Shown: piece by piece, positions 1 through 10,984 of the stretch | Numbering within the stretch: position 1 is the first letter of the stretch | Layout: each line of letters starts with the position of its first letter | Assembly: GCF_901827185.1 (NCBI RefSeq) | Contig: NZ_LR594671.1 | Location: 3,348,001 to 3,412,000 of the forward strand | DNA length: 64,000 nucleotides | Direction: 5' to 3' | Source: Variovorax sp. PBL-E5 | GTDB taxonomy: Bacteria > Pseudomonadota > Gammaproteobacteria > Burkholderiales > Burkholderiaceae_C | Made by a program: the position numbers and the translations under genes | Notes under the pieces: model-generated | What the model was told of the DNA's origin: nothing | What the model saw: the letters and a program-made list of their open reading frames with translations, nothing else | The model's database searches: none

Positions 1-854
1 CACTGGCCACCCTGCTTGAGCATCGGCTGCGTCAGGCGCTCGGGGCTGTTCAACGCTTCGTACGAGAAGCGGTCGCGGTCGGCGATCCAGCATTCGTTCA
101 CGTCCTCGTTCTCGAGAGGAACGACGCGCATGACCTTGTTGTTCTTGACCTGGACGATCAGGTTGGCACCGGTCGAATCGTGCGGGCTGATCGACTTGCG
201 GCGCGACAGCTCCCAGGTGCGGGCGCTGTAGCGGAAGGGCTTGCTGGTGAGCGCGCCGACCGGACAGATGTCGATCATGTTGCCGGAGAGTTCGGAGTCG
301 ACCGAATCGCCGAGGAAGGTCTCGATCTCGGAATGCTCGCCACGGTGCGACATGCCGAGCTCCATCACGCCGGCCACTTCCTGGCCGAAGCGCACGCAGC
401 GCGTGCAATGGATGCAGCGGCTCATCTCTTCCATGCTGATGAGCGGGCCGACGTCCTTGTGGAACACGACGCGCTTTTCTTCCTCGTAGCGCGAGGACGA
501 ACCGCCGTAGCCCACCGCCAGATCCTGCAGCTGGCATTCGCCGCCCTGATCGCAGATCGGGCAATCGAGCGGATGGTTGATCAGCAGGAACTCCATGACC
601 GACTGCTGGGCCTTGATGGCCTTGTCGCTCTTGGTGCGAACGATCATGCCCTGCGTGACCGGCGTGGCGCAGGCCGGCATCGGCTTGGGCGCCTTCTCGA
701 CATCGACCAGGCACATGCGGCAATTGGCCGCGATGCTGAGCTTCTTGTGATAGCAGAAGTGCGGAATGTAGGTGCCCGCCTTGTCGGCCGCATGCATGAT
801 CATGCTGCCTTCGACGATGTCGACCTTCTTGCCGTCGAGTTCGATTTCAACCAT
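1..854 (-). CDS. nuoG: NADH-quinone oxidoreductase subunit G, N-terminal part (runs off the window)
   Basis: This is the large iron-sulfur subunit of the peripheral arm of respiratory complex I, which carries electrons from NuoF towards NuoB. The 284 codons present hold the ferredoxin-like [2Fe-2S] site (Cys34, 45, 48, 62), the His-Cys cluster site (His94, Cys98, 101, 107) and a following [4Fe-4S] set starting CIHCTRC near residue 147. The start is the ATG at 854, 13 bp after the nuoF stop, so it is the last nuo gene seen here. The C-terminal molybdopterin-like domain lies outside the window. Confidence 0.97.
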   Translation of the reverse strand, partial: MVEIELDGKKVDIVEGSMIMHAADKAGTYIPHFCYHKKLSIAANCRMCLVDVEKAPKPMPACATPVTQGMIVRTKSDKAIKAQQSVMEFLLINHPLDCPICDQGGECQLQDLAVGYGGSSSRYEEEKRVVFHKDVGPLISMEEMSRCIHCTRCVRFGQEVAGVMELGMSHRGEHSEIETFLGDSVDSELSGNMIDICPVGALTSKPFRYSARTWELSRRKSISPHDSTGANLIVQVKNNKVMRVVPLENEDVNECWIADRDRFSYEALNSPERLTQPMLKQGGQ

Positions 855-867
855 ATGTGTGTCTTGC

Positions 868-2211
868 TCAGGCCTTGGCCGTCGTCTTGGGGACGTAGCC
901 TGGAATCAGCGCCTCGAACTCGTGGCGGAAGTGCTTGATCATGGCCCGCACCGGCATTGCGGCGGCATCGCCGAGCGCGCAGATCGTGCGGCCCTGGATG
1001 TTGTCGGCCACCGAGTTGAGCAGGTCCATGTCGGAGGCCTTGCCCTGCCCGTTGTGGATGCGGTCCACCACGCGCCAGAGCCAGCCCGTGCCTTCGCGGC
1101 AGGGCGTGCATTGGCCGCAGGACTCATGCATGTAGAAATACGAAAGCCGCTTGAGCGATTCGACCATCGAGCGGCTGTCGTCCATCACGATCACCGCGCC
1201 CGAGCCGAGCATCGAGCCGGCCTTGGCAATGGCGTCGTAGTCCATCGTGCAGTCCATCATGATCGACGCCGGCAGCACCGGCGCCGAGGAGCCGCCGGGA
1301 ATCACGGCCTTGAGCTGTCGGCCACGGCGCACGCCGCCCGCGAGTTCGAGCAGCTTGGAGAACGGCGTGCCCATCGGGATCTCGTAGTTGCCGGGCAGCT
1401 CGACGTCGCCGCTGACCGAGAAGATCTTGGTGCCGCCGTTGTTCGGCTTGCCGCATTCGAGGTACGCCGGGCCGCCGTTGACGATGATCCACGGCACGGC
1501 CGCGAAGGTCTCGGTGTTGTTGATCGTCGTCGGCTTGCCGTAGAGGCCGAAGCTGGCGGGGAACGGCGGCTTGAAGCGCGGCTGGCCCTTCTTGCCTTCG
1601 AGCGATTCGAGCAGCGCGGTCTCCTCGCCGCAGATGTAGGCGCCGAAGCCGTGCGTCGCGTGCAGCTGGAAGTTGAAGCTGCTGCCCAGGATGCCGTCGC
1701 CGAGATAGCCGGCGGCACGGGCCTCTTCGAGCGCTTCCTCGAAACGCTCGTAGGTCGTGAAGATCTCGCCGTGGATGTAGTTGTAGCCGACGCTGATGCC
1801 CATCGCATAGGCGGCGATGGCCATGCCCTCGATCACGATGTGCGGGTTGTACTGCAGCAGGTCGCGGTCCTTGCAGGTGCCGGGCTCGCCCTCGTCCGAA
1901 TTGCAGACCAGGTACTTCTGTCCCGGGAACTGGCGCGGCATGAAGCTCCACTTGAGGCCGGTCGGGAAGCCCGCGCCGCCGCGGCCGCGCAGGCCCGAAG
2001 CCTTGACTTCGGCGATCACCTGGTCGGGCGTCAGCCCTTCGGCGAGGATCTTGCGCAGCGCCTGGTAGCCGCCGCGCGCCTCGTAGTCGGCCAGGCGCCA
2101 GTTGGTGCCGTTCAGGCCGGCATAGATCTGCGGCGTGATGTGGCGGTCGTGGAAGCAGGTCTGGACGCCGGTGGCCTGGAACTGCGAGAGCACTTGCTCG
2201 GAGGTCGTCAT
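868..2211 (-). CDS. nuoF: NADH-quinone oxidoreductase subunit F (NADH- and FMN-binding)
   Basis: This 447-residue subunit oxidises NADH and passes electrons through FMN to the iron-sulfur chain of complex I. The FMN/NADH glycine-rich motif [13 protein letters not shown] lies near residues 76-88. The [4Fe-4S] N3 ligands are in [14 protein letters not shown] near the C-terminus, with a further cysteine downstream (TICALGD). An upstream in-frame extension exists, but the ATG at 2211 overlaps the nuoE stop as ATGA and gives the normal family length and N-terminus. This points to translational coupling with nuoE. Confidence 0.97.
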   Translation of the reverse strand: MTTSEQVLSQFQATGVQTCFHDRHITPQIYAGLNGTNWRLADYEARGGYQALRKILAEGLTPDQVIAEVKASGLRGRGGAGFPTGLKWSFMPRQFPGQKYLVCNSDEGEPGTCKDRDLLQYNPHIVIEGMAIAAYAMGISVGYNYIHGEIFTTYERFEEALEEARAAGYLGDGILGSSFNFQLHATHGFGAYICGEETALLESLEGKKGQPRFKPPFPASFGLYGKPTTINNTETFAAVPWIIVNGGPAYLECGKPNNGGTKIFSVSGDVELPGNYEIPMGTPFSKLLELAGGVRRGRQLKAVIPGGSSAPVLPASIMMDCTMDYDAIAKAGSMLGSGAVIVMDDSRSMVESLKRLSYFYMHESCGQCTPCREGTGWLWRVVDRIHNGQGKASDMDLLNSVADNIQGRTICALGDAAAMPVRAMIKHFRHEFEALIPGYVPKTTAKA

Positions 2212-2762
2212 GGCGCGCCCTCCGTCGCCGCGTTGCGCAGGCCGTCGATCATCTGGTCGATCTTCTCGTTGCTCATGAAGCTGCACATGGTGCGGTCGTT
2301 GACCAGCATCACCGGCGAATCGGCGCAGGCGCCCAGGCATTCGCTCTGCTGCAGTGTGAACATGCCGTCGGGCGTGGTCTCGCCCATGCGGATGCCGAGC
2401 TTCTTCTCGCAATGCACGAGCGCCACCGCGCCGTCGCGCAACTGGCATGGCAGGTTGGTGCAGACGTTGAGCTTGTACTTGCCCACCGGCCGCTGGTTGT
2501 ACATGTTGTAGAAGGTCGTGACCTCGTGCACGGCGATCGGCGCGATGCCGAGGTAGGCGGCGATCTCGCGCTCGCGCTGCATGCTCACGAAGCCTTCGTC
2601 CTTCTGGACGATGGTCAGGCAGGCCATCACGGCCGACTGCTTGCCTGCCGGCGGGTACTTGGCGACTTCGCGCGCGAAGAGATCGAGCGTCGCCGCCGAC
2701 AGCGGCGCCGAGGCGCCGGTGGGTGTGTCGTGGGAAGTGGCAGAGGTCATTGGCGCGTTCAC
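2208..2762 (-). CDS. nuoE: NADH-quinone oxidoreductase subunit E (24 kDa, [2Fe-2S])
   Basis: This 184-residue thioredoxin-fold subunit carries the N1a [2Fe-2S] cluster beside NuoF. Its ligands appear as CTNLPCQL in the middle of the protein and ECLGACAD further on. Two starts are possible, Met1 and Met5 (MNAPMTSAT); the first overlaps the nuoD stop by four bases and is preferred. The stop overlaps the nuoF start. Confidence 0.95.
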   Translation of the reverse strand: MNAPMTSATSHDTPTGASAPLSAATLDLFAREVAKYPPAGKQSAVMACLTIVQKDEGFVSMQREREIAAYLGIAPIAVHEVTTFYNMYNQRPVGKYKLNVCTNLPCQLRDGAVALVHCEKKLGIRMGETTPDGMFTLQQSECLGACADSPVMLVNDRTMCSFMSNEKIDQMIDGLRNAATEGAP

Positions 2763-4012
2763 CTGTCGATTTCGCCGAACACGATGTCCATGGTGCCGAT
2801 CACGGCGACGGCGTCGGCGATCATGTGGCCGCGCGACATCTCGTCGAGCGCGGCGAGGTGCGGAAAGCCCGGCGCACGGATCTTCAGCCGGTAGGGCTTG
2901 TTGGCGCCGTCGCTCACGAGGTAGATGCCGAACTCGCCCTTGGGATGCTCGACCGCGGCGTAGGCCTCGCCTTCGGGCACGTGGAAGCCTTCGGTGAAGA
3001 GCTTGAAATGGTGGATCAGCTCCTCCATGTTGGCCTTCATCGATTCGCGCGCCGGTGCCGCGACCTTGTGGTTGTCAGTGATCACCGGGCCCGCATTCTT
3101 GCGCAGCCAGGCCGAGCACTGCTGGATGATCCGGTTGGCCTGGCGCATCTCTTCGACGCGCACGAGGTAGCGGTCGTAGCAGTCGCCGGTCTTGCCGACG
3201 GCGATGTCGAAGTCCATGCGGTCGTAGACGTCGTAGGGCTGCTTCTTGCGCAAGTCCCATTCGACGCCCGAGCCGCGCAGCATCGGGCCGGTGAAGCCGA
3301 GGTTGAGCGCGCGCTCCGGCGTGACGACGCCGATGCCGACCGTGCGCTGCTTCCAGATGCGGTTGTCGGTGAGCAGCGTCTCGTACTCGTCGACCATCTT
3401 CGGAAATCGCCGGCAGAAGTCGTCGATGAAATCGAGCAGCGAGCCCTGGCGGTTCTGGTTGAGGCGCTCGATCGCCTTCGCGTTCTTGATCTTGCTGACC
3501 TTGTACTGCGGCATCGCGTCCGGCAGGTCGCGGTAGACGCCGCCCGGACGGAAATAGGCCGCATGCATGCGCGCGCCGGACACGGCCTCGTACATGTCGA
3601 ACAGGTCCTCGCGCTCGCGGAAGCAGTAGATGAGCATGTTCATCGCACCGCAGTCCAGGCCGTGCGCACCGAGCCACAGCAGGTGGTTCAGCAAGCGCGT
3701 GATCTCGGCGAACATGACGCGGATGTACTGCGCACGCTCCGGCACCTCGAGGCCCATCAGGCGCTCGATGGCGAGGCAGTACGCGTGCTCGTTGCTCATC
3801 ATCGAGACGTAGTCGAGCCGGTCCATGTAGGGCAGCGACTGAATGTACGTGCGCGTTTCGGCGAGCTTTTCGGTCGCGCGATGCAAGAGGCCGATGTGCG
3901 GGTCGGCGCGCTGGATCACTTCGCCGTCCAGTTCGAGCACCAGGCGCAGCACGCCGTGCGCTGCCGGATGCTGGGGACCGAAGTTCAGCGTGTAGTTCTT
4001 GATTTCCGCCAT
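2759..4012 (-). CDS. nuoD: NADH-quinone oxidoreductase subunit D (49 kDa)
   Basis: This 417-residue subunit of the connecting module helps form the quinone-binding pocket of complex I. The opening residues [19 protein letters not shown] are the family signature of a protein descended from the large subunit of NiFe hydrogenases, and the length is normal. It begins 1 bp after nuoC and is a separate gene rather than a nuoCD fusion, as expected for beta-proteobacteria. Its end overlaps the nuoE start. Confidence 0.97.
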   Translation of the reverse strand: MAEIKNYTLNFGPQHPAAHGVLRLVLELDGEVIQRADPHIGLLHRATEKLAETRTYIQSLPYMDRLDYVSMMSNEHAYCLAIERLMGLEVPERAQYIRVMFAEITRLLNHLLWLGAHGLDCGAMNMLIYCFREREDLFDMYEAVSGARMHAAYFRPGGVYRDLPDAMPQYKVSKIKNAKAIERLNQNRQGSLLDFIDDFCRRFPKMVDEYETLLTDNRIWKQRTVGIGVVTPERALNLGFTGPMLRGSGVEWDLRKKQPYDVYDRMDFDIAVGKTGDCYDRYLVRVEEMRQANRIIQQCSAWLRKNAGPVITDNHKVAAPARESMKANMEELIHHFKLFTEGFHVPEGEAYAAVEHPKGEFGIYLVSDGANKPYRLKIRAPGFPHLAALDEMSRGHMIADAVAVIGTMDIVFGEIDR

Positions 4013-4013
4013 G

Positions 4014-4622
4014 TCAGTGCAATCCGCCGTAGTTGTCTTCGCGGATCACGCGCGGCGTGATCTCGCGCGGCTCGATCGACACCGGCTGATAGATCACGCG
4101 CTTCTGGTCCGCGTCGTAGCGCATCTCGACATGCCCGGAAACGGGGAAGTCCTTGCGGAACGGATGGCCGATGAAGCCGTAATCCGTGAGGATGCGGCGC
4201 AGGTCGTCATGACCCTCGAACACGATGCCGTAGAGGTCGAAGGCTTCGCGCTCGAACCAGCCTGCGGCGTTCCAGATGCCGGTCAGCGAATCGATCACCG
4301 GCAGATCTTCGTTGGGCACGAACACCTTGAGGCGCACGCGCTGGTTGAGGCTGACCGACAGCAGGTGCGTGACGACGCAGAAGCGCTCGCCTTCCCAGGT
4401 GCCTTCGCGGTAGTCGGAATAGTCGAGGCCGCAGAGATCGATCAGCTGCTCGAAGCGGCAGCCCGGCGCATCGCGCAGCAGAGTCGCGGCCTCGATGTAG
4501 TCGGCCGCGCCGACCACCACCGTCACCTCGCCGAGGCGCAGGGTGACGCTCCTGGCTTTGGCGCCGAGCGTTTCGGTGATCTGGGTCTTCAGTGCCTCGG
4601 GAGCAATGGCAAAGTCGGTCAT
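4014..4622 (-). CDS. nuoC: NADH-quinone oxidoreductase subunit C (30 kDa)
   Basis: This 202-residue peripheral-arm subunit pairs with NuoD in the connecting module of complex I. The stretch [17 protein letters not shown] followed by RRILTDYGF is the classic 30 kDa subunit signature. It lies between nuoB (15 bp upstream) and nuoD in the usual nuo order. Confidence 0.96.
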   Translation of the reverse strand: MTDFAIAPEALKTQITETLGAKARSVTLRLGEVTVVVGAADYIEAATLLRDAPGCRFEQLIDLCGLDYSDYREGTWEGERFCVVTHLLSVSLNQRVRLKVFVPNEDLPVIDSLTGIWNAAGWFEREAFDLYGIVFEGHDDLRRILTDYGFIGHPFRKDFPVSGHVEMRYDADQKRVIYQPVSIEPREITPRVIREDNYGGLH

Positions 4623-4637
4623 CGTCTCTCGCTTGGT

Positions 4638-5117
4638 TCAGGCACGCGCGATCGTGTTGGTGCGTCGGATCTTCTGCTGCAGCTGGATGATTCCGTACAG
4701 CAGCGCCTCGGCGGTCGGCGGGCAGCCCGGCACGTAGACGTCGACCGGCACGATGCGGTCGCAGCCGCGCACGACCGAATAGCTGTAGTGGTAGTAGCCG
4801 CCGCCGTTGGCGCACGAGCCCATCGACAGCACCCAGCGCGGCTCGGGCATCTGGTCGTAGACCTTGCGCAGCGCGGGCGCCATCTTGTTGCACAGCGTGC
4901 CCGCCACGATCATCAGATCGGACTGGCGCGGACTCGGGCGGAACAGCATGCCGAAGCGGTCGATGTCGTAGCGCGCGGCGCCGGCGTGCATCATTTCCAC
5001 GGCACAGCATGCGAGGCCGAAGGTCATCGGCCACAGTGATCCGGTCTTGGCCCAGTTCACCACCGAGTCGTAGGTGGTGGTGACGAAGCCTTCCTTCATG
5101 ACGCCTTCAATGGCCAT
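4638..5117 (-). CDS. nuoB: NADH-quinone oxidoreductase subunit B (N2 cluster)
   Basis: This 159-residue subunit carries the terminal [4Fe-4S] cluster N2 that reduces quinone. The paired cysteines are in [11 protein letters not shown], and the other ligands are in GSCANGG and [10 protein letters not shown]. The short N-terminus ([10 protein letters not shown]) is typical of beta-proteobacterial NuoB. It sits 15 bp after nuoA in the same operon. Confidence 0.97.
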   Translation of the reverse strand: MAIEGVMKEGFVTTTYDSVVNWAKTGSLWPMTFGLACCAVEMMHAGAARYDIDRFGMLFRPSPRQSDLMIVAGTLCNKMAPALRKVYDQMPEPRWVLSMGSCANGGGYYHYSYSVVRGCDRIVPVDVYVPGCPPTAEALLYGIIQLQQKIRRTNTIARA

Positions 5118-5132
5118 TTCGCGGATTCCTTG

Positions 5133-5492
5133 TCATTCCCAGTCGAGGGCGCCTTTTTTCCACTCGTAGACGAAGCCCACGACGAGGATGGCGAGAAAGA
5201 TCATCATGGCCCAGAAGCCGACGGCGCCGATCTGCTTGAGCGCGATCGCCCACGGAAAGAGAAAGGCGATCTCGAGATCGAAAAGAATGAAGAGGATGGC
5301 GACCAGGTAGTAGCGCACATCGAACTTCATGCGCGCATCCTCGAAGGCTTCGAAGCCGCATTCGTAGGGCGCGTTTTTCTGGGCGTCGGGGCGGTTGGGC
5401 CCGAGGATGTAACCGAGAACCTGAGGCGCGACGCCTACACCGACACCGACCAGGATGAACAGCAGGACGGGGAGGTAGGAATCGAGGTTCAT
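5133..5492 (-). CDS. nuoA: NADH-quinone oxidoreductase subunit A (membrane)
   Basis: This is the 119-residue small membrane subunit of complex I with three predicted hydrophobic helices. The loop between helices 1 and 2 holds the conserved [20 protein letters not shown] stretch. It is the first gene of the nuo operon and lies 59 bp after the tRNA-Leu gene on the same strand. Confidence 0.96.
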   Translation of the reverse strand: MNLDSYLPVLLFILVGVGVGVAPQVLGYILGPNRPDAQKNAPYECGFEAFEDARMKFDVRYYLVAILFILFDLEIAFLFPWAIALKQIGAVGFWAMMIFLAILVVGFVYEWKKGALDWE

Positions 5493-5551
5493 CGGGAGGT
5501 TCTATCACCGCTTGCCACCGGCAGGAAGCGTTCATTCCTGCCGGTGAGATT

Positions 5552-5636
5552 TGGTGCGGTCGGCGAGACTCGAACTCGCACAGCTTTCGCCACTACCCCC
5601 TCAAGATAGCGTGTCTACCAATTTCACCACGACCGC
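5552..5636 (-). tRNA. tRNA-Leu (anticodon GAG)
   Basis: The minus strand folds as a class II tRNA of 85 nt with encoded CCA. Acceptor arms GCGGTCG and CGACCGC pair, the anticodon arm CTATC/GGTAG closes the loop TTGAGGG (anticodon GAG), there is a long variable arm, and the T-loop is GTTCGAGTC. It should read CUC and CUU leucine codons. It lies between secG and nuoA on the same strand. Confidence 0.96.
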
Positions 5637-5756
5637 GGTTTTTTGCTGTCCGAATGGCATGAGGAACCCGTTGAGGTTTTGGCTTTCCGGACAGCTTTAG
5701 AGTTTACCCTGAAATGCGGTCGTTTTCACTCGACGGCCGCATCGATCACGCGCGGA

Positions 5757-6179
5757 TCACTTGCTCGGGATCTGGCCAGCGCCCGAAGCAGGTGCAGCCG
5801 GCGCCGACGCCGCGGCGCTCGCGGCCTGCGCGGCAGGTTCGCTGCCCGCAGGGATCTGCCCTGCCGCATTCGAGGCCGCGGGTGCCGGCGGCGGTGCGGC
5901 GATGGCCGCGCGTTCGAGCAGGCTGCCGCCGCCCGAAGGCTGCGCATGACCGAAGTAGGCCAGCATCAGCGTGCAGGCGAAGAAGACCGCAGCGAGCACC
6001 GCCGTCGTGCGCGAAAGAAAGTTGGCGCTGCCGCTGGCACCGAAGAGACTGCCCGCACTGCCGCTGCCGAAGGCCGCGCCCATGTCGGCGCCCTTGCCGT
6101 GCTGGATCAGGATCAGGCCGATCATCGCGAGCGCGGTGAGCATCTGCACGCCCACCAGGATATTGAGGACCACGTTCAT
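5757..6179 (-). CDS. secG: Preprotein translocase subunit SecG
   Basis: This 140-residue inner-membrane protein assists SecYE in protein export. There are two hydrophobic helices (about residues 3-25 and 56-78) around the conserved GKGADMGAAFGSGSAGSLFG loop. The C-terminal third is an Ala/Pro-rich tail of low complexity, as in many Burkholderiales SecG proteins. It follows tpiA by 38 bp and probably shares its transcript. Confidence 0.93.
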   Translation of the reverse strand: MNVVLNILVGVQMLTALAMIGLILIQHGKGADMGAAFGSGSAGSLFGASGSANFLSRTTAVLAAVFFACTLMLAYFGHAQPSGGGSLLERAAIAAPPPAPAASNAAGQIPAGSEPAAQAASAAASAPAAPASGAGQIPSK

Positions 6180-6217
6180 TCGTTCTAACTCCTAATTGAT
6201 TGGCCGTCGCGCCCGCA

Positions 6218-6967
6218 TCAGCGCGCCGCGGCAATGATCTGCAGAAAATCGGGCGCCTTCAGCGATGCGCCGCCGATCAGGCCGCCGTCGATATCGGCCT
6301 GCGCCAGCAGCTCGGCCGCATTGGCGGCGTTCATGCTGCCGCCATAGAGAATCCGGATGCCGGCGGCGTGTTCGCTCGCGGCATGGTGCAGCTGTGCGCG
6401 CAGCAAGGCATGCACCGCCTGCGCCTCGTCGGGTGTCGCGGTCTTGCCGGTGCCGATGGCCCACACGGGCTCGTAGGCAACGACGACTTCGCTGATGCAA
6501 TGGCCGTTGACATGGATCACCGCCGCGAGTTGCCGCTTGACGACGTCCTCGGTCTGCCCCGCTTCGCGCTGTGCCAGCGTTTCGCCGACGCAGACGATCG
6601 GCGTGATGCCGTTGGCGAGCGCAGCGGCGGTCTTGGCAGCCACCGCCTCGTCCGTCTCGCCGTGGTACTGGCGGCGCTCCGAATGGCCGACGATCGCATA
6701 GCGCACGCCGAAGTCCTTCAGCATCGCAGCCGATTGCTCGCCCGTGAACGCGCCTTGCGGCTGGGCCGACAGGTCCTGCGCGCCAAGCGCGATCGGCGAG
6801 CGCGCGACCAGCGCCTGCACCTGCGCCAGGTACGGCGCTGGAACGCACACCGCGACCTCGCAGGCGGGCGTGCCGATGCCCTGCAGCAGGGCCTTCACCA
6901 GCGCCTCGTTGGCGCCGAGGCTGCCGTTCATCTTCCAGTTTCCGGCGATCAGCTTCTTCTTCGTCAT
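6218..6967 (-). CDS. tpiA: Triosephosphate isomerase
   Basis: This 249-residue glycolytic enzyme interconverts dihydroxyacetone phosphate and glyceraldehyde 3-phosphate. All landmarks are present: GNWKMNG (catalytic Lys), VGHSERR (catalytic His), [11 protein letters not shown] (catalytic Glu) and the phosphate-binding [10 protein letters not shown]. It starts 9 bp after the quinone oxidoreductase stop and leads into secG. Confidence 0.98.
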   Translation of the reverse strand: MTKKKLIAGNWKMNGSLGANEALVKALLQGIGTPACEVAVCVPAPYLAQVQALVARSPIALGAQDLSAQPQGAFTGEQSAAMLKDFGVRYAIVGHSERRQYHGETDEAVAAKTAAALANGITPIVCVGETLAQREAGQTEDVVKRQLAAVIHVNGHCISEVVVAYEPVWAIGTGKTATPDEAQAVHALLRAQLHHAASEHAAGIRILYGGSMNAANAAELLAQADIDGGLIGGASLKAPDFLQIIAAAR

Positions 6968-6976
6968 GCCATCTCT

Positions 6977-7975
6977 TCACCAGGTCAGCACGATCTTGCC
7001 GATGTGCTGATTCGATTCCATCAACGCGTGCGCCTGCGCGGCGCCGCTCGGCTCGCCGCCGGCAGCGAAGCTGCTGTGGACCACGGGCTTGACCGCGCCG
7101 CTTTCGAGCAGCGGCCAGACCTTCTCGCGCAACGCCTTGGCGATCGAGCCCTTGAAGGCGATCGGCCGCGGACGCAAGGTCGAGCCGGTGACCGTGAGCC
7201 GCTTGCGCAGCACCATGCCGGCGTTGAACTCGCTCTTGACGCCGCCCTGCACCGCGATGATCACGAGGCGACCGTCTTCGGCCAGGCATTCGATCTCGCG
7301 CGCGACGTAGCTGCCGGCGACCATGTCGAGCACGACGTCTACACCCTTGCCGCCGGTGAGGCGCTTGGCCTCCGCGACGAAATCCGCGGTCTTGTAGTTG
7401 ATCGCATGGTCGGCACCGAGCTTGCGGCAGGCTTCGCACTTGTCGTCGCTGCCCGCGGTGACGATCACGGTGGCGCCGAGCGCCTTGCCGAGCTGGATCG
7501 CCGTCACGCCGATACCGCTCGAGCCGCCCTGGATCAGCAGCGTCTCGCCCTTCTGCAGGCGGCCGCGTTCGAACACGTTGCTCCAGACGGTGAAGAAGGT
7601 CTCGGGCAGCGTGGCCGCATCGGCATCGCTCCATCCCTTGGGCACCGGCAGGCATTGCGCGACGGGCGCCGCGCACAGCTCGGCATAGCCGCCGCCGGCG
7701 ACCAGCGCGCACACGTGGTCGCCGATCTTGAATCCAGCATCGGCCATTGCCTTCGCGTCGCCCGACACGATCTCGCCGGCCACCTCGAGGCCCGGCAGGT
7801 CGGAAGCGCCCGGCGGCACCGGATAGTTGCCGGTGCGCTGCAGCACGTCGGGCCGGTTCACGCCGCTCGCGGCCACGCGGATCAGCAATTCGCCCGCGCC
7901 CGCGACCGGCGCAGGACGTTCCACCACGCGCAGCACCTCGGGGGCACCGAACGATGTGATTTCAATGGCTTTCAT
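6977..7975 (-). CDS. NAD(P)H quinone oxidoreductase, PIG3-type medium-chain dehydrogenase/reductase
   Basis: This is a 332-residue zinc-independent member of the medium-chain dehydrogenase/reductase superfamily, probably a cytosolic NADPH:quinone reductase. The nucleotide site is GGSSGIGVTAIQLGKALGA in the middle of the protein. The N-terminal half is the GroES-like fold (GVNRPDVLQR) and lacks the zinc-ligand pattern of alcohol dehydrogenases. The reading frame is open further upstream, but the ATG at 7975 gives MKAIEITSFGAPEVL, the usual family start. It lies between pnp and tpiA on the same strand. Confidence 0.9.
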   Translation of the reverse strand: MKAIEITSFGAPEVLRVVERPAPVAGAGELLIRVAASGVNRPDVLQRTGNYPVPPGASDLPGLEVAGEIVSGDAKAMADAGFKIGDHVCALVAGGGYAELCAAPVAQCLPVPKGWSDADAATLPETFFTVWSNVFERGRLQKGETLLIQGGSSGIGVTAIQLGKALGATVIVTAGSDDKCEACRKLGADHAINYKTADFVAEAKRLTGGKGVDVVLDMVAGSYVAREIECLAEDGRLVIIAVQGGVKSEFNAGMVLRKRLTVTGSTLRPRPIAFKGSIAKALREKVWPLLESGAVKPVVHSSFAAGGEPSGAAQAHALMESNQHIGKIVLTW

Positions 7976-8022
7976 GGTTTTTCCTGGCAGCGCCCGGCGG
8001 GCGGAAATCGCTGGTTCCACGA

Positions 8023-8050
8023 CGCGCGGCGGCGTTGCAGCCGCCGCGCG
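8023..8050 (-). other. Perfect 11-bp GC hairpin downstream of pnp
   Basis: CGCGCGGCGGC and its complement are separated by six bases, just after the pnp stop. There is no T-tract, so it is a weak candidate for an intrinsic terminator. It could protect the 3' end of the pnp mRNA. Confidence 0.45.
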
Positions 8051-8057
8051 CACCTCA

Positions 8058-10385
8058 TCAGGATTGATGCTCGCCGCGATGGGCGTCCTGCGGCAACGGC
8101 TGTTGCTCAACCACCTGCTCGGCCTGTTGTTCACCGCCGCGCTCGTTGTTGTTCTCGAAGCGCGGTGCGCGCTCGGGACGCGGCGGACGATCGCCACGGT
8201 CGCCACGGTCGCCGCCGCGATCACCACGGTCGGAACGCTCGCGACGCTCGCGGTCTTCGCGCGGCGGACGGTCGTTGAACTCCATGCCGGCCGGACGCTC
8301 GGTCAATGCCTTCATCGACAGCTTGACGCGGCCCTTCTCGTCGGTCTCGAGCACCTTGACCTTGACGATCTGGCCTTCGCTCAGGTAGTCGGTCACCTTC
8401 TCGACACGTTCGTGCGCGATCTGGCTGATGTGCAGCAGACCGTCCTTGCCGGGCAGCAGGTTGATCAGCGCGCCGAAGTCGAGGATCTTGGTGACCGGGC
8501 CTTCGTAGACCTTGCCGATCTCGACTTCCGCCGTGATCTGCTCGATGCGCTTCTTGGCCATCTCGGCCTTCTCGGGATCGGTCGAGGCGATGGTGATGGT
8601 GCCGTCCTCGTCGATGTTGATCTGCGTGCCGGTTTCCTCGGTCAGCGCGCGGATCACCGAGCCGCCCTTGCCGATCACGTCGCGGATCTTCTCGGGGTTG
8701 ATCTTCATCGTGAACAGGCGCGGCGCGAAGCTCGAGACCTCGGCCTTCGCCTCGCCCATCGCTTCCTGCATCTTGCCGAGGATATGCATGCGCGCTTCCT
8801 TGGCCTGCGCCAGCGCGACCTGCATGATTTCCTTGGTGATGCCCTGGATCTTGATGTCCATCTGCAGCGCGGTGATGCCGTTGGTCGTGCCGGCCACCTT
8901 GAAGTCCATGTCGCCCAGGTGATCCTCGTCGCCCAGGATGTCGGTCAGCACCGCGAAGCGGTTGTCTTCCTTGATCAGACCCATCGCGATGCCGGCCACG
9001 TGCGCCTTCATCGGCACGCCGGCGTCCATCATGGAGAGACAGCCGCCGCAGACCGAAGCCATCGACGAGGAACCGTTCGACTCGGTGATCTCGGACACGA
9101 CGCGGATGGTGTAGGGAAACTCGTCCTTGCTCGGCAGGCATGCCACGAGCGCGCGCTTGGCCAGGCGGCCATGGCCGACTTCGCGGCGCTTGGTCGAGCC
9201 CATGCGGCCCACTTCGCCGGTGGCGAAGGGAGGCATGTTGTAGTGGAACAGGAAGCGGTCTTCGTATTCGCCCATCAGCGCGTCGATGCGCTGCGCGTCG
9301 CGTTCGGTGCCGAGCGTGGTCACGACCAGCGCCTGGGTTTCGCCGCGCGTGAAGAGCGCCGAGCCGTGGGTGCGCGGCAGCACGCTATTGCGGATCTCGA
9401 TCGGACGCACGGTGCGCGTGTCGCGACCGTCGATGCGCGGCTCGCCGGCCAGGATCTGGCCGCGGACGATCTTCGACTCGATCGCGAACAGCAGGTCGTT
9501 GACCTTGCCGGCGTCGAAGGGCTCGCCGCTTTCCTTGAGCGCGGCCATCACGCCGGCGTTGGCTTCGCGCAGCGCTTGCGTGCGGGCCTGCTTGCTGCGG
9601 ATCTGGTAGACCGCGCGCAGCTTCTCTTCGGCCAGGCCCTTGACCTTGGCGACGAAGGCTTCGTCTTCGGCCGGCGCCTTCCAGTCCCAGACCGGCTTGC
9701 CGGCATCGCGCACGAGTTCGTGGATCGCATTGATCGCGATGTTGGCCTGCTCATGGCCGAACACCACGCCGCCGAGCATGATCTCTTCGCTCAGTTGCAG
9801 GGCTTCGGACTCGACCATCAGCACGGCGGCTTCGGTGCCGGCGACCACGAGATCCATCTGCGAATCCTTGCGCGCGGTCTGGCCGGGGTTCAGCACGTAC
9901 TGGCCGTTGATGTAGCCCACGCGCGCGGCGCCGATCGGGCCGCTGAAGGGAATGCCGGAGACCGACAGCGCGGCGCTCACGCCGATCATGGCGGCGATGT
10001 CGGCATCGACCTCGGGGTTGAGCGACAGCGTGTGGATGACCACGTGCACTTCGTTCAGGAAGCCTTCGGGAAAGAGCGGGCGGATCGGGCGGTCGATCAG
10101 GCGCGAGGTCAGCGTCTCATGCTCGCTGGGCTTGGCTTCGCGCTTGAAGAAGCTGCCGGGGATCTTGCCCGCGGCATAGGTCTTCTCGATGTAGTCGACG
10201 GTCAGCGGAAAGAAGTCCTGGCCGGGCTTGGCGGTCTTGGAGGCGACCACGGTGGCCAGCACCACGGTTCCTTCGATGTCCACGACCACGGCGCCACTGG
10301 CCTGGCGGGCGATCTCGCCGGTTTCCAGCACGACGGTCTTGTCGCCCCATTGGAACGACTTGGTGACTTTGTTGAAGAGGCTCAT
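8058..10385 (-). CDS. pnp: Polyribonucleotide nucleotidyltransferase (PNPase)
   Basis: This 775-residue enzyme is a phosphorolytic 3'-5' exoribonuclease of the degradosome. It has two RNase PH domains with an all-alpha domain between them, then a KH domain ([20 protein letters not shown], about 560-580) and an S1 domain (about 625-695, ending [16 protein letters not shown]). After the S1 domain is a long, charged Arg/Asp/Gly-rich tail of about 75 residues, which may bind RNA or partner proteins. It follows rpsO in the conserved rpsO-pnp order. The 215-bp gap between them holds the rpsO terminator and small hairpins that could be RNase III targets for autoregulation, which is known for E. coli pnp but only inferred here. 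Confidence 0.98.
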   Translation of the reverse strand: MSLFNKVTKSFQWGDKTVVLETGEIARQASGAVVVDIEGTVVLATVVASKTAKPGQDFFPLTVDYIEKTYAAGKIPGSFFKREAKPSEHETLTSRLIDRPIRPLFPEGFLNEVHVVIHTLSLNPEVDADIAAMIGVSAALSVSGIPFSGPIGAARVGYINGQYVLNPGQTARKDSQMDLVVAGTEAAVLMVESEALQLSEEIMLGGVVFGHEQANIAINAIHELVRDAGKPVWDWKAPAEDEAFVAKVKGLAEEKLRAVYQIRSKQARTQALREANAGVMAALKESGEPFDAGKVNDLLFAIESKIVRGQILAGEPRIDGRDTRTVRPIEIRNSVLPRTHGSALFTRGETQALVVTTLGTERDAQRIDALMGEYEDRFLFHYNMPPFATGEVGRMGSTKRREVGHGRLAKRALVACLPSKDEFPYTIRVVSEITESNGSSSMASVCGGCLSMMDAGVPMKAHVAGIAMGLIKEDNRFAVLTDILGDEDHLGDMDFKVAGTTNGITALQMDIKIQGITKEIMQVALAQAKEARMHILGKMQEAMGEAKAEVSSFAPRLFTMKINPEKIRDVIGKGGSVIRALTEETGTQINIDEDGTITIASTDPEKAEMAKKRIEQITAEVEIGKVYEGPVTKILDFGALINLLPGKDGLLHISQIAHERVEKVTDYLSEGQIVKVKVLETDEKGRVKLSMKALTERPAGMEFNDRPPREDRERRERSDRGDRGGDRGDRGDRPPRPERAPRFENNNERGGEQQAEQVVEQQPLPQDAHRGEHQS

Positions 10386-10550
10386 GTTTAGCTCCTGTTT
10401 TGGATGGCGGCCAACCTGTGCGGATCACAGGCCCCGCGGGGGCTGAAGCGCTTTCCAGAACACGATGCCATTCCAGAGAAGCTCGGTTCGAACTTCGATG
10501 GAATGACACAGCTTCGCTCTGTCTGGCACTCCGGAAACGATTCGCGAAGT

Positions 10551-10586
10551 AAAAAACGCCTGAGCTAGCGGACTAACCCAGGCGTT
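10551..10586 (-). terminator. Intrinsic terminator after rpsO
   Basis: On the minus strand, AACGCCTG pairs with CAGGCGTT, with a second inner stem (GTTAG/CTAGC) and a short loop, followed by a run of T residues. It lies 18 bp past the rpsO stop and would end or attenuate transcription into pnp. Confidence 0.85.
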
Positions 10587-10603
10587 CTTGCATGCGATTC
10601 GGC

Positions 10604-10870
10604 TTACTTGCGCAGACCCAGCTTGGCGATCAGCGCGGTGTAGCGGTCGGCGTCCTTGGACTTCAGGTAGTCCAGCAGCTTGCGACGGCGGCTCACCATG
10701 CGCAGCAGGCCGCGACGACCGTGGTGGTCCTTGGCGTGCGTCTTGAAATGCGGGGTGAGTTCGTTGATGCGGGCGGTCAGCAGTGCGACTTGCACTTCGG
10801 GACTGCCGGTATCGTTGGCGGCTCGGGCGTTGTCCTTGACAACTTCGGCCTTGATGGAGGCTGCGATCAT
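10604..10870 (-). CDS. rpsO: 30S ribosomal protein S15
   Basis: This 88-residue primary 16S rRNA-binding protein of the small subunit has the normal length. Signatures include [17 protein letters not shown], the [21 protein letters not shown] helix region and the C-terminal [13 protein letters not shown]. The ATG at 10870 ([10 protein letters not shown]) is preferred over an upstream in-frame ATG that would add 19 residues with no family support. Confidence 0.98.
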   Translation of the reverse strand: MIAASIKAEVVKDNARAANDTGSPEVQVALLTARINELTPHFKTHAKDHHGRRGLLRMVSRRRKLLDYLKSKDADRYTALIAKLGLRK

Positions 10871-10984
10871 TGGTTTTTCCTTGTTCCGGGATATTTGACT
10901 TGCGGTGTGCGCTGGAACTGCACGCACCGTGCGCTTGGCGGATGCAAAGCCTTGGAATTATAGCTCGAAGGATGGCCCGCCTCT

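Noticed and set aside
5645..5695. GCTGTCCG/CGGACAGC inverted repeat between tRNA-Leu and secG as a terminator
   Set aside because: The loop is 35 bases and no T-tract follows on the minus strand, where the genes lie.
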